DNA of 64,000 nucleotides from Bacteroides sp. GM023 (GTDB lineage Bacteria > Bacteroidota > Bacteroidia > Bacteroidales > Bacteroidaceae): positions 186,001 through 250,000 of the forward strand of contig NZ_JAAXGE010000007.1 of assembly GCF_014750685.1 (NCBI RefSeq). Reading direction: 5' to 3'. The notes under the pieces were generated by a model. That model was not told where the DNA came from. It ran no database searches and was given only the letters and a program-made list of their open reading frames with translations. Positions 43,141 to 52,396 of this stretch are shown one piece after another. Made by a program: the position numbers and the translations under genes. Within the stretch, counting starts at the first letter, position 1. Each line of letters starts with the position of its first letter.

Positions 43141-44835
43141 ATGAAAATTTTTCAAAAAATATTGTTTACAGTAGTGCTGATAAGTAATGTTTCAGTGTTG
43201 CCATCACAGAATGTTGCCGTGTTTGATGAATTTCTGTATAAAGGCGAGAGTCAAGAGGAAATTACAAAGAACCAGTATCTGAATCCTATACTCCCTGGCT
43301 GTTATCCGGATCCTAGTATTTGTCGGGTGGGTAAAGATTATTATTTGGTTAATTCAAGTTTTAGTTATTATCCGGGAGTGCCGATCTGGCATAGTACGGA
43401 TCTAGTTCACTGGACTCAATTAGGCTATGTGCTCAACAGACCTTCGCAGCTGTTAATTAAGAACAGCAAGATGTCTTGGGGAGTATATGCTCCTGATATA
43501 AAGTATAATCCTCATAATAAGACATTTTATATGATAACTACGGGTACAGGGTATGGTAGTACTACTTATGTAAAAACAGATGACCCGAAGAAATGCAATT
43601 GGAGCGATCCAGTAGCACTTCCCTCTGTGAAAGGCATTGATCCGAGCTTCTTCTTTGATGAAGACGGAAAGGCATATATCTTAAACAATGAACCTCCTGC
43701 ATATGAACCGTTATATGATGGGCATCGTGCAATATGGATACGTGAGTTTGATTGGAAGAACGACCGGGTTGTCGGAGAACCGAAAGTTGTGATTGACGGT
43801 GGTCTGGATATCACTAAGAAACCTTCTTGGATTGAAGGTCCTCATTTGTATAAAATAAAAGGGAAATATTATCTGATGGCTGCGGAAGGAGGTACAGGAC
43901 CCAATCATCGGGAAGTGATTTTAACCTCTAATTCTCCGATGGGGCCTTTTACTCCTTGTTCTATTAACCCCATTCTAACTCAAATGGGGCTTCCGTCCGA
44001 TAGAAAAGACCCGATTACTTGTGCCGGACATGCCGATTTAGTTGAAACGGAAAACGGGGAATGGTTTGCTGTGTTTCTAGCAGTCCGTCCTTATCAGAAC
44101 GGACATGAAAACACGGGGCGTGAAACTTTTTTATTACCAGTAAAATGGAATGATGAACAACCGGTAATATTGGATAAAGGAAAGGAGGTTCCTTATGTCG
44201 TAGATATGACTCCTGAAATGAAAGAACTGTCAAAATTAAATAAAATACAGGGATATGATCCTTATGCTTCAGCTTTACTATGGACTTCTGAGGGATTGTC
44301 GAAGGAGGCCACTTTTATTCGGACACCAAAGGATGAATTTTTCCGAATACAGCGTGATGGTAAATTAATCTTGGAGCCACGGGAAGTGTATATTGACCAA
44401 TTTGGTAATCCTTCTTTCATTGGACGTAGGGTGAATAGTAAAAAGTTCTATGCCCAAACAGCTTTTGTTTATTCTCCTAAAGAAGAGTTGGATTTTGCAG
44501 GAATGGTTTGCTTTCAAAATGATTATTGCTATATTCAGTTTGGTAAGACGATTAATGACAGGGGGGATATGATTCTTTCTTTGAAATCATATAGTGGGCG
44601 TGGTAAGAAAGAAATCAAAGATAAATATGAATATCATTTATCTGCTAAGGAGAAAAAACAAAAAGTCAAATTGAAAGTTGAGGCTCTGACTCCAGATGAA
44701 TATACATTTAGTTATGCGTTAGGCAAATCAAAGTCATGGCAAGTGTTAGGAAAAGTAAAATCAAGCCTTTTGAGTACAGCTACTGCCGGAGGCTTTACAG
44801 GTACTACAGTCGGGGTGTATGCGGCGGGACGATAA
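43141..44835 (+). CDS. GH43 beta-xylosidase-type enzyme with C-terminal beta-sandwich
   Basis: 564 residues with a signal peptide (LFTVVLISNVSVLPS). The GH43 triad is Asp57 (GCYPDPSI), Asp167 (GIDPSFFFDEDGKAY) and Glu232 (WIEGPHLYKIKGKYYL). The C-terminal beta-sandwich (about 370-560) ends in ATAGGFTGTTVGVYAAGR, closely like the end of the GH43 at 34433. The two are paralogues and probably act on xylo-oligosaccharides with different side chains. The gene stands alone between the graveyard region and the HTCS gene, with its own predicted HTCS-controlled promoter. Confidence 0.92.
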   Translation: MKIFQKILFTVVLISNVSVLPSQNVAVFDEFLYKGESQEEITKNQYLNPILPGCYPDPSICRVGKDYYLVNSSFSYYPGVPIWHSTDLVHWTQLGYVLNRPSQLLIKNSKMSWGVYAPDIKYNPHNKTFYMITTGTGYGSTTYVKTDDPKKCNWSDPVALPSVKGIDPSFFFDEDGKAYILNNEPPAYEPLYDGHRAIWIREFDWKNDRVVGEPKVVIDGGLDITKKPSWIEGPHLYKIKGKYYLMAAEGGTGPNHREVILTSNSPMGPFTPCSINPILTQMGLPSDRKDPITCAGHADLVETENGEWFAVFLAVRPYQNGHENTGRETFLLPVKWNDEQPVILDKGKEVPYVVDMTPEMKELSKLNKIQGYDPYASALLWTSEGLSKEATFIRTPKDEFFRIQRDGKLILEPREVYIDQFGNPSFIGRRVNSKKFYAQTAFVYSPKEELDFAGMVCFQNDYCYIQFGKTINDRGDMILSLKSYSGRGKKEIKDKYEYHLSAKEKKQKVKLKVEALTPDEYTFSYALGKSKSWQVLGKVKSSLLSTATAGGFTGTTVGVYAAGR

Positions 44836-44922
44836 TCTATATAAAGTCTTAAAATAGAATGAATGTGCTCCAACTTACAAAAAAAATAGTTTATTTGCAG
44901 AATGAATAAAATATAGATTACT

Positions 44923-47900
44923 ATGAAAAGACTATTATCATTGATGGTTATTTGTTTGGTTGGATTTACTCAGGTGGTAGCAGAGAATATATTGTTTTAT
45001 GATTCCAAGCAATTGACGTGTGATCTTGTTACATCTATCTGCCAAGATAAAGATGGTTTTATATGGATTGGGACTGACTATGGTTTGAATAAATTTAATG
45101 GAACGCAGTTTACCCATTACTATAGTAATCCTAAAGATAGCACTTCTTTGTTAGATAATTCTGTTAAGACGTTAATGCTTGATAAGGAAGGAACCTTATG
45201 GATTGGCAGTATTGGTGGGTTACAGTATTATGTGCCGGAGGAGAATATTTTCAGGCATATTATCTTTGATGAGGCTGTCCCATTACATGTTAAGAAGCTT
45301 GTTCAGTTGCGCTCTGGTGATATTTGGGTAGCCTCTTCGGGAAAGGGATTGTTTTGTATTCCTAAAAATAAAAAAGTAGCAGTGCGGATTACGAATATTC
45401 CCAAAGTTTCGGACTATCATCGTTACGGTTCTATTTATGAAGATGAGAAAGGTATAATTTGGATCGGAGTGGATAATGTAGGATTATTGTGTTATGATCC
45501 GTTTACTAACACGAGTAAAATATATACAAATACTGATATTAAGGGTGGTTCTATAATTTCTTCGATGACTGAAGATTCTGTGGGTAACTTTCTAGTCGCT
45601 ACTACTACCGCAGTTTGCCGCTATGATAGGGAACATGACAAATTCATTGAAATAAAATCCAATGAGAATTGGTTACCAGCCCGTTCTATTATAACTGGTA
45701 GGAATGGAATAAGTTATTTAGCTACTTATGGAAAAGGTTTGAAAGTGGTTTCGTCCGATTTGACAGAATTATATTCAGAGTCGGTTTCACTTCCATTTTT
45801 TGATTTGAACTATGCCAAAATATCAATTATTTATGAAGATCGCGATATGAATTTATGGTTGGGATGTTACCATAAAGGTGTAGTGATGATTTCAAAAGAA
45901 TCTACTCCGTTTCATTTTTGGAATGTTCCAGAGCGAGATTATCCGACAGCAAGTGTTGTTACGGTTATTAGTAAAGATAGAGAAGGCAACATACTGGGGG
46001 GAGTGGAAAATGGGGGTGTTTTTCAAATCAATTCAAAAGGTCATATTGTTGGTCATTTATTTGAGAAACAGACATTTTCTTCTATATATAAGGATAATAA
46101 GGATAATTTATGGTTCGGGGGAAGATATTGTGGCATTTTTATGGAGGAACCTAGTGGAAAAATGGTCTCCTTATTCCCGGAAATAAAATCAAAAGAGCTT
46201 AAAAGTATAATTGGTGATGATAAAGACAATTTATATTTTTCTGTTTATGGTACTGGGTTTATGCAGTATCATGTACCTACACAGACTGTCACTAATTATA
46301 AGAGTTCCTTGGGAGGATTAAAAAATGACTGGATTAATACATTTATGTATAGTTCTAAGAATCTTTTATGGATAGGGCATTGCTACGGTATAGATTGTTT
46401 TGATCCCCAAACTCGGGTTTTTGAACATTTGTCTGCAGAACTTAGTGGCTTTATTACTTACTCATTATTAGAAGATGTTAAAGGTAATATATGGGGTGGC
46501 ACCAGTAAAGGACTACTCTGCTATAATCCATTGGAAAAGACTCTAAAACATTATGGTGTGGAAGATGGTCTATCTAATAATTTTGTATATGGATTGGCGG
46601 AAGATGAACATGGAAATATCTGGTGTAGTACTTTGAAAGGAATTAATCTAGTGAATGTAGATGAAAACAGGATTGTATCTTATTATTCTGAACGCGGCCT
46701 TGTTGATAATGAGTATATGCCGGGAGCCAGTTATCAGTCTATGAATGGAATGATTTATTTGGGAGGAATAAAGGGGATAACTTACTTCCATCCTGATAGT
46801 ATTGTTCGGCAGCAGAAGAAACTAGAAGTTATGTTATCCAATATCTACCTTGGTGGTGAAACAGTAACGGTAAGGCAAAAGTCAAGAAAATACTCTATTA
46901 TTGAGACTGTTGCAACACAAACAACTGATATAAATTTAGCCTACGAAGATAATACATTCACGCTTGAATTTTCTACGCTAGATTATAAGAATGTGGATAA
47001 TATATTTTATGAGTACCGTATTCGGGAATATGGGAAAGAATGGACTGCCACTCAACCTGGTGTTAATCAGATTACATACAATCACTTAAACTCCGGCAAT
47101 TATACATTCGATGTGCGTGCCTGTGAGAATGGCCAATATAGTCCGGTGAAGGAACTTCGTATTCATATTGCAGCACCTTGGTGGCGATCTGTTCCTGCTT
47201 ATATTTGTTATATATCATTGTTGCTTATCGCCTTAGGACAAATCTATTTAATGATAAAACGTCGTCATCAGAAAAATTTGAATGAAGAAAAAATTAAGCT
47301 TTTTATAAATCTTTCTCATGAGATACGTTCACCAATGACTTTAATTATTAGTCCGTTAGAAAATCTCTTAAAACGTGATTATGATCCTGAAACAATGAAG
47401 CTATTGCGTTTGATGCAGAAGAATGCTAATAGAATAGTCAATCTGATGAACCAATTGTTGGATATACGTAAAATTGAAAAAGGTCAACTGCGTATACATT
47501 GTAGGGAAACAGATATGGTCAGCTTTATTCAGGAATTGGTTTCTTTGTTTGGTTATCAGGCACAAATGCGGAATATTAACTTGCTTTTTGAATATGACAA
47601 GGAAGTGATGTTGGCTTGGGTTGACCGTAATAATTTTGATAAGGTATTAGTGAATCTTTTATCAAATGCTTTTAAATATACGCCAGATAATGGTGAAATT
47701 AAAATATGTTTGCATGAAAAGGTTGACGAACGTACAACAGGTATCTTATGTCATTATATGGAGATAGAAGTGATAGATAGTGGGACGGGTATTGATACTA
47801 ATAAACTTGAGAAAATATTTGAACGCTTTTATCAGGCTCCCAATAATTCAAATGGAAGTTTGGGATTTGGTATAGGATTAAATTTGTGCCGCATGATTGT

Positions 47901-48903
47901 CAAACTGCATCATGGTATTATTTATGCCCGTAATCGGGAGGAAGGTCAGGGCAGTAGTTTCATCATTTGTTTGCCGTTTGGAAAGGAACATCTGAAAAAG
48001 AATGAACTGGCGGAGGAAGATGGAATAGTTCAACGAATAGCACCATCGGCATTTACAATATCTAGTACAGAAGAAGATGAAATTGCCAAAACGAAATATC
48101 ATAAGACAAATAACAAAATCGTCATAGTTGATGATGATGATGAAATACGTAACTTTTTAGAGGCGGAGTTGGGGCGGTTCTATAAGGTTTATGTTTGTCG
48201 AAATGGTAAAGAAGGACTGCAAACCATATTGAGGTACCAACCGGATCTTGTCATTTCTGATGTTATTATGCCTGAGATGGATGGGATTTCTTTGTTGAAA
48301 GTACTTCGTACAAATCCGAATATCGGCCATATACCAATAATTTTGTTAACGTCAAAAGCAGATTATAAAGATCGTATACAAGGATTAAACAAAGGCGCTG
48401 ATGTATATTTGGCTAAACCATTTAATATAGAAGAATTGAGGGTGCATATAAAGAATTTGATTGAAACCCGGCTTTTATTGAGAGGAAAATATTCAGGTGC
48501 CCAAGATCAGGAAGGAAAGATTGAGTTTATAGAAAATAAGTCTGGGGATGAGCGTATAATGGAACGTGTAATGAATGTCGTTAATAAATATATGGCTGAC
48601 TCTGATTTTAATGTAGAGATGATGGCTAAAGAAGTGGGATTGAGCCGTGTTCAGCTTCATCGTAAACTTAAAGACATAACTGGTGTTTCAGCTTCGGTTT
48701 TTATCAGGAATTTGCGTATGAAAAAAGCGGCTATCTTGTTGAAAGAACGTAAATTGAATATAGCAGAAGTTGCTGATGCTGTAGGGTTTGATAATCAGGC
48801 AAACTTTTCTACAGTCTTCAAAAAACAGTATGGAGTAACTCCTACAGAATATATTGAATCATCTCGAAATATGGATTTATTTCTTGGAAAAGAAACAGAA
48901 TAA
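44923..48903 (+). CDS. Hybrid two-component system sensor/regulator (HTCS)
   Basis: 1326-residue inner-membrane protein that joins sensing and transcription control. A signal peptide is followed by repeated two-bladed-propeller motifs (for example GFIWIGTDYGLNKFNG, GTLWIGSIGGLQYY, GNIWCSTLKGINLV) and a Y_Y_Y domain near 690-755. A membrane span (ICYISLLLIALGQIYLMI) follows. The histidine kinase has His799 in NLSHEIRSPMT, N-box NLLSNAFKYTPDNG and G-box GFGIGLNLC. The receiver has Asp1113 in LVISDVIMPEMDG, and the C-terminal AraC HTH ends at YGVTPTEYIES. It likely senses xylo-oligosaccharides in the periplasm and activates the xylan genes. TGTAAC-like repeats at five promoters are the candidate binding sites. 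Confidence 0.96.
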   Translation: MKRLLSLMVICLVGFTQVVAENILFYDSKQLTCDLVTSICQDKDGFIWIGTDYGLNKFNGTQFTHYYSNPKDSTSLLDNSVKTLMLDKEGTLWIGSIGGLQYYVPEENIFRHIIFDEAVPLHVKKLVQLRSGDIWVASSGKGLFCIPKNKKVAVRITNIPKVSDYHRYGSIYEDEKGIIWIGVDNVGLLCYDPFTNTSKIYTNTDIKGGSIISSMTEDSVGNFLVATTTAVCRYDREHDKFIEIKSNENWLPARSIITGRNGISYLATYGKGLKVVSSDLTELYSESVSLPFFDLNYAKISIIYEDRDMNLWLGCYHKGVVMISKESTPFHFWNVPERDYPTASVVTVISKDREGNILGGVENGGVFQINSKGHIVGHLFEKQTFSSIYKDNKDNLWFGGRYCGIFMEEPSGKMVSLFPEIKSKELKSIIGDDKDNLYFSVYGTGFMQYHVPTQTVTNYKSSLGGLKNDWINTFMYSSKNLLWIGHCYGIDCFDPQTRVFEHLSAELSGFITYSLLEDVKGNIWGGTSKGLLCYNPLEKTLKHYGVEDGLSNNFVYGLAEDEHGNIWCSTLKGINLVNVDENRIVSYYSERGLVDNEYMPGASYQSMNGMIYLGGIKGITYFHPDSIVRQQKKLEVMLSNIYLGGETVTVRQKSRKYSIIETVATQTTDINLAYEDNTFTLEFSTLDYKNVDNIFYEYRIREYGKEWTATQPGVNQITYNHLNSGNYTFDVRACENGQYSPVKELRIHIAAPWWRSVPAYICYISLLLIALGQIYLMIKRRHQKNLNEEKIKLFINLSHEIRSPMTLIISPLENLLKRDYDPETMKLLRLMQKNANRIVNLMNQLLDIRKIEKGQLRIHCRETDMVSFIQELVSLFGYQAQMRNINLLFEYDKEVMLAWVDRNNFDKVLVNLLSNAFKYTPDNGEIKICLHEKVDERTTGILCHYMEIEVIDSGTGIDTNKLEKIFERFYQAPNNSNGSLGFGIGLNLCRMIVKLHHGIIYARNREEGQGSSFIICLPFGKEHLKKNELAEEDGIVQRIAPSAFTISSTEEDEIAKTKYHKTNNKIVIVDDDDEIRNFLEAELGRFYKVYVCRNGKEGLQTILRYQPDLVISDVIMPEMDGISLLKVLRTNPNIGHIPIILLTSKADYKDRIQGLNKGADVYLAKPFNIEELRVHIKNLIETRLLLRGKYSGAQDQEGKIEFIENKSGDERIMERVMNVVNKYMADSDFNVEMMAKEVGLSRVQLHRKLKDITGVSASVFIRNLRMKKAAILLKERKLNIAEVADAVGFDNQANFSTVFKKQYGVTPTEYIESSRNMDLFLGKETE

Positions 48904-48952
48904 GCAGTGGGGAATCATTTTAAAAAAGGATTGAAACATTCTAAAAGGTTTA

Positions 48953-49018
48953 TAATACGAATAAACAATCTCTTGTAACACGGAACGGCATGCGATAAGG
49001 TATAAGTTTATAATTTTG
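48953..49018 (+). promoter_or_regulatory. susC promoter with predicted HTCS repeats
   Basis: The -7 box TAATTTTG is at 49011-49018. TGTAACACGG begins at 48974 (37 bp upstream) and TAATACGAAT at 48953 (58 bp upstream). Confidence 0.6.
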
Positions 49019-49056
49019 TATCGGTTGAAACTGTATAAGAATCAACCAATACAAAA
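49014..49056. promoter_or_regulatory. 15-bp dyad overlapping the susC -7 box
   Basis: TTTTGTATCGGTTGA (49014-49028) pairs with TCAACCAATACAAAA (49042-49056) at 14 of 15 positions, with a 13-nt loop. It overlaps the -7 box. It could end the HTCS transcript or act as an operator or leader hairpin for susC. Confidence 0.6.
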
Positions 49057-49098
49057 TTTGTTGGCTTATAGTTTATTATCAGTTTAAATATAATATGT

Positions 49099-52000
49099 AT
49101 GAAGAACAATTATTTATTTAGATGTACAATGCTCGCAGGATTGCTTTCGGCCGGTGTCGTTTATGCAGTCACTCCTGCGTCTATTGCAGTTGGAACTTCG
49201 TCATTCCCTATCGCACAGTCTGTATCGGAAGAGAAGATTACGATTACCGGTACAGTTACCGATGAGAATGGAGAACCTTTGATTGGAGTTAGTATTCAAG
49301 TCAAAGGAACGAGTAAAGGGACTATTACCGATGTAAATGGTAAGTATACTTTGAGTCTGTCTCCGGGAGCTACCATCTCATTCTCGTATGTCGGGATGAA
49401 ACCGATGCAACGTAAAGTGACCAAAGGTGGTCAATTGAATGTATCGATGGAGAATGATGCGAAAATGTTGGATGAAGTTGTTGCAATTGGGTATGGAACA
49501 ATGAAACGCGGGGACTTGACAGGATCTGTTGTTTCAGTGAACGCTAAAGCTATTGAGGAATCAATGGCTTCTACTATCGACCAGGCTTTACAAGGACGTG
49601 CTGCCGGTTTGCAAATGACGCAAAACTCAGGTGTTCCGGGTGGTGGTACATCCATTCAGATTCGTGGTGTGAATTCTTTGAACAGTACCAACGAACCTAT
49701 TTATGTGGTTGACGGTGTAATCATTTCCGGTGAGACAGGGTCGAATACAAGCAATGCGATTGCAGGTATCAACCCGGCCGATATTGAAAGCATCGAGATT
49801 CTGAAAGATGCTTCTGCTACCGCTATTTATGGAGCTCAAGCGGCTAATGGAGTGATACTTATATCAATGAAGGCGGGTGTCAGCGGAAAGCCTAGGATTA
49901 ATTTTCAAGCCTCTGCCGGTGTGCAGGAACTACCTAATAAGATTGATATGATGGATTTGAGAGAATATGCCCGCCATTATAACGAGTTATATGCACTTTT
50001 AGATGTAAGAAAAGTAAAGGATGCTTTCAGTCATCCTGAAACTTTGGGAAGTGGAACCGATTGGCAAGATGAAATATTCCGTAAAGCTTTGTTGCAAAAT
50101 TATAATATCTCAGTTCGTGGAGGTACTAAGGCAGTAACTTATAACATCTCAGGTGGATATACCGGACAGGATGGTATTTGTATAGGTTCGGATTTTGAAC
50201 GTTATACATTCCGTATGGCTACTGAAGTACAGGCTACGTCGAAGGTACGTTTTGGTGGTACGGTGAATGTTTCTTATACCAAGCAAAGCACGGGGATGGC
50301 CAGCTGGTCTATTATTCCGAATGCACTTTATCAGGCACCGGATGTTCCGGTACGTGATAACGGAGGTAATTTTACGGGGCCTTCGGATAATGATCAGGAG
50401 TTCTTAAGTGGTTATAGTAATCCGGTAGCGTTAGCATCATTGACCCAGCGTAATAATGAAAAAGGTGGAGTACGTGCCAATTTATTTATGAAGATCAATC
50501 CTGTAAAATGGATTACATACCGGACGGACTTTACGGCTGACGGGAATTTGGATAATTATCAGTACTTTCTGCCCCAATATAAGCTAGGATGGTCTAAGAA
50601 TCCTTATTCGACCAATGAACACTCCAAGAACTACGGTTTATATTGGGGATGGAAAAATGTATTGACGATGGATAAGACTTTTGCCAGAAAGCATAAGGTA
50701 AGTTGGATGTTGGGACATGAGATGACCTCGAGGAAGTCCGACTATCTTCAAGGTAAACGTACTCATGGAGATGCAATATTGACAGATTTGGATGCAGGTG
50801 ATGCAGTTTATGCTACAAATAGCGGAAGGGCAAGCAAAACGACTTATCTTTCATTCTTTAGCCGTTTATTCTATAGTTATAATAATCGTTATCAGATGAC
50901 TGCCACTATACGGCGTGATGGGACTTCAAATTTTGCCAAGGGCAATCAATGGGGAACTTTTCCTTCAGTAGCTTTGGCATGGCGTGTTTCTGAAGAACGT
51001 TTCTGGCGTCCGTTGAAAGATGTAGTCAATAACCTTAAGTTCAGAGTCAGTTACGGGGAGGTTGGCAACTCGAATGTCAGTTCGTTTGCTTACCAACGGA
51101 TGGGGAGTTTTGTTCAGTCCATCTGGGGAAATAGTATACAAACGGCTAATATAGCCAATCCGGATTTGACATGGGAAAGTACACGCTCATGGAATGCGGG
51201 GCTCGATTTGAATCTCTTCAACAATCGTGTGGAATTTATCTTTGATGCTTATATAAAGAAAACCAAAGATCTGTTATTACAACAAGACTTTCCCGGTTAC
51301 GTTGGAACCACTGGTACCGGTGCTGCAACTGCACAATGGGCAAATATAGGTTCCATGCAAAATAAGGGATTTGAATTTACGTTGAACACAGTCAATATTT
51401 CTAACCGTGATTTTCAATGGCGCACGAATGTGACATTCAGTTTGAATCGTAATAAGGTAGTATCAATGAATACGGAAAACGCTTTCATTGATAAGACTTA
51501 CCAGCAAAGTGGGGAGACAAATGTGGTCACTCGTACGGCAATAGGAAATCCGGTAAGCCAGTTCTACGGCTATAAAGTGATAGGACGGATAAATACGGCT
51601 TCAGATTATCTGATAGATAACGGAGACGGAACCAGTACTGTGAAAATAGCGACCCCTGTATTGAGAACAGGTGATTGTGTAGTGAATGCCGGTACGGATA
51701 AAGGTAGCTTGGTGAAGCAAGTATATATTGGAGATTATATTTTTGAGGACGTAAATAATGACGGTATCATTGATGAGAAAGACCAGACTTTCTTGGGAAG
51801 TCCATTACCGAAGTTTACTTATGGTATTAATAATACATTTAAGTATAAGAACTTCGATCTCTCCATCTTCTTATATGGTTCACAAGGGAATAAGGCAATG
51901 AATTATTTGTCTCGTCGTTTGAAGAATCCGAAATCAACTGGTAATGTACACCAGGAAGTTAATAATTATGCCCGTTTGGGATATATTGACGGTAACTCTG

Positions 52001-52383
52001 CCAATAATGACGTTTGGAACATTTGTGTTTTGCCAGGGGCAAACCCGAACCAATGCCGTATGTCTGTGAATGATGCGAATGATAATGACCGCATCAGTAA
52101 CCGCATAGTTGAAGACGCTTCTTTCTTGCGTATACAGAATATTGTTTTCGGTTATACATTGCCTAAAAGTTGGTTGCGTAAATTGAAAATTGAGAATGCA
52201 CGTGTCTATGCGAATATTAAGAATGTGTATACATTTACTGGCTATAGTGGTTATGACCCGGAAATAGGCTCTACTCAAGCGCAATATTCATATTCCGGTC
52301 AGAGTATGCTGATGTATGGTGTAGATACAGGGCGTTGTCCTTCTCCGAGAATTTACACGTTTGGTATAGACTTAACTTTCTAA
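49099..52383 (+). CDS. SusC-like TonB-dependent transporter of the xylan locus
   Basis: 1094-residue outer-membrane barrel. After the signal sequence comes a carboxypeptidase-like domain (ITITGTVTDENGEPLIGVSIQVKGTSKGTITD), then a TonB-box-like stretch (LDEVVAIGYGTMKRGDLTGSV), the plug (IQIRGVNSLNSTNEPIYVVDG, NPADIESIEILKDASATAIYG) and a barrel ending YTFGIDLTF. It imports xylan oligosaccharides with the SusD protein encoded 13 bp downstream. The predicted HTCS-dependent promoter lies upstream. It opens a five-gene operon that ends at 58062. Confidence 0.95.
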   Translation: MKNNYLFRCTMLAGLLSAGVVYAVTPASIAVGTSSFPIAQSVSEEKITITGTVTDENGEPLIGVSIQVKGTSKGTITDVNGKYTLSLSPGATISFSYVGMKPMQRKVTKGGQLNVSMENDAKMLDEVVAIGYGTMKRGDLTGSVVSVNAKAIEESMASTIDQALQGRAAGLQMTQNSGVPGGGTSIQIRGVNSLNSTNEPIYVVDGVIISGETGSNTSNAIAGINPADIESIEILKDASATAIYGAQAANGVILISMKAGVSGKPRINFQASAGVQELPNKIDMMDLREYARHYNELYALLDVRKVKDAFSHPETLGSGTDWQDEIFRKALLQNYNISVRGGTKAVTYNISGGYTGQDGICIGSDFERYTFRMATEVQATSKVRFGGTVNVSYTKQSTGMASWSIIPNALYQAPDVPVRDNGGNFTGPSDNDQEFLSGYSNPVALASLTQRNNEKGGVRANLFMKINPVKWITYRTDFTADGNLDNYQYFLPQYKLGWSKNPYSTNEHSKNYGLYWGWKNVLTMDKTFARKHKVSWMLGHEMTSRKSDYLQGKRTHGDAILTDLDAGDAVYATNSGRASKTTYLSFFSRLFYSYNNRYQMTATIRRDGTSNFAKGNQWGTFPSVALAWRVSEERFWRPLKDVVNNLKFRVSYGEVGNSNVSSFAYQRMGSFVQSIWGNSIQTANIANPDLTWESTRSWNAGLDLNLFNNRVEFIFDAYIKKTKDLLLQQDFPGYVGTTGTGAATAQWANIGSMQNKGFEFTLNTVNISNRDFQWRTNVTFSLNRNKVVSMNTENAFIDKTYQQSGETNVVTRTAIGNPVSQFYGYKVIGRINTASDYLIDNGDGTSTVKIATPVLRTGDCVVNAGTDKGSLVKQVYIGDYIFEDVNNDGIIDEKDQTFLGSPLPKFTYGINNTFKYKNFDLSIFLYGSQGNKAMNYLSRRLKNPKSTGNVHQEVNNYARLGYIDGNSANNDVWNICVLPGANPNQCRMSVNDANDNDRISNRIVEDASFLRIQNIVFGYTLPKSWLRKLKIENARVYANIKNVYTFTGYSGYDPEIGSTQAQYSYSGQSMLMYGVDTGRCPSPRIYTFGIDLTF

Positions 52384-52396
52384 ATAGAATATTTTC

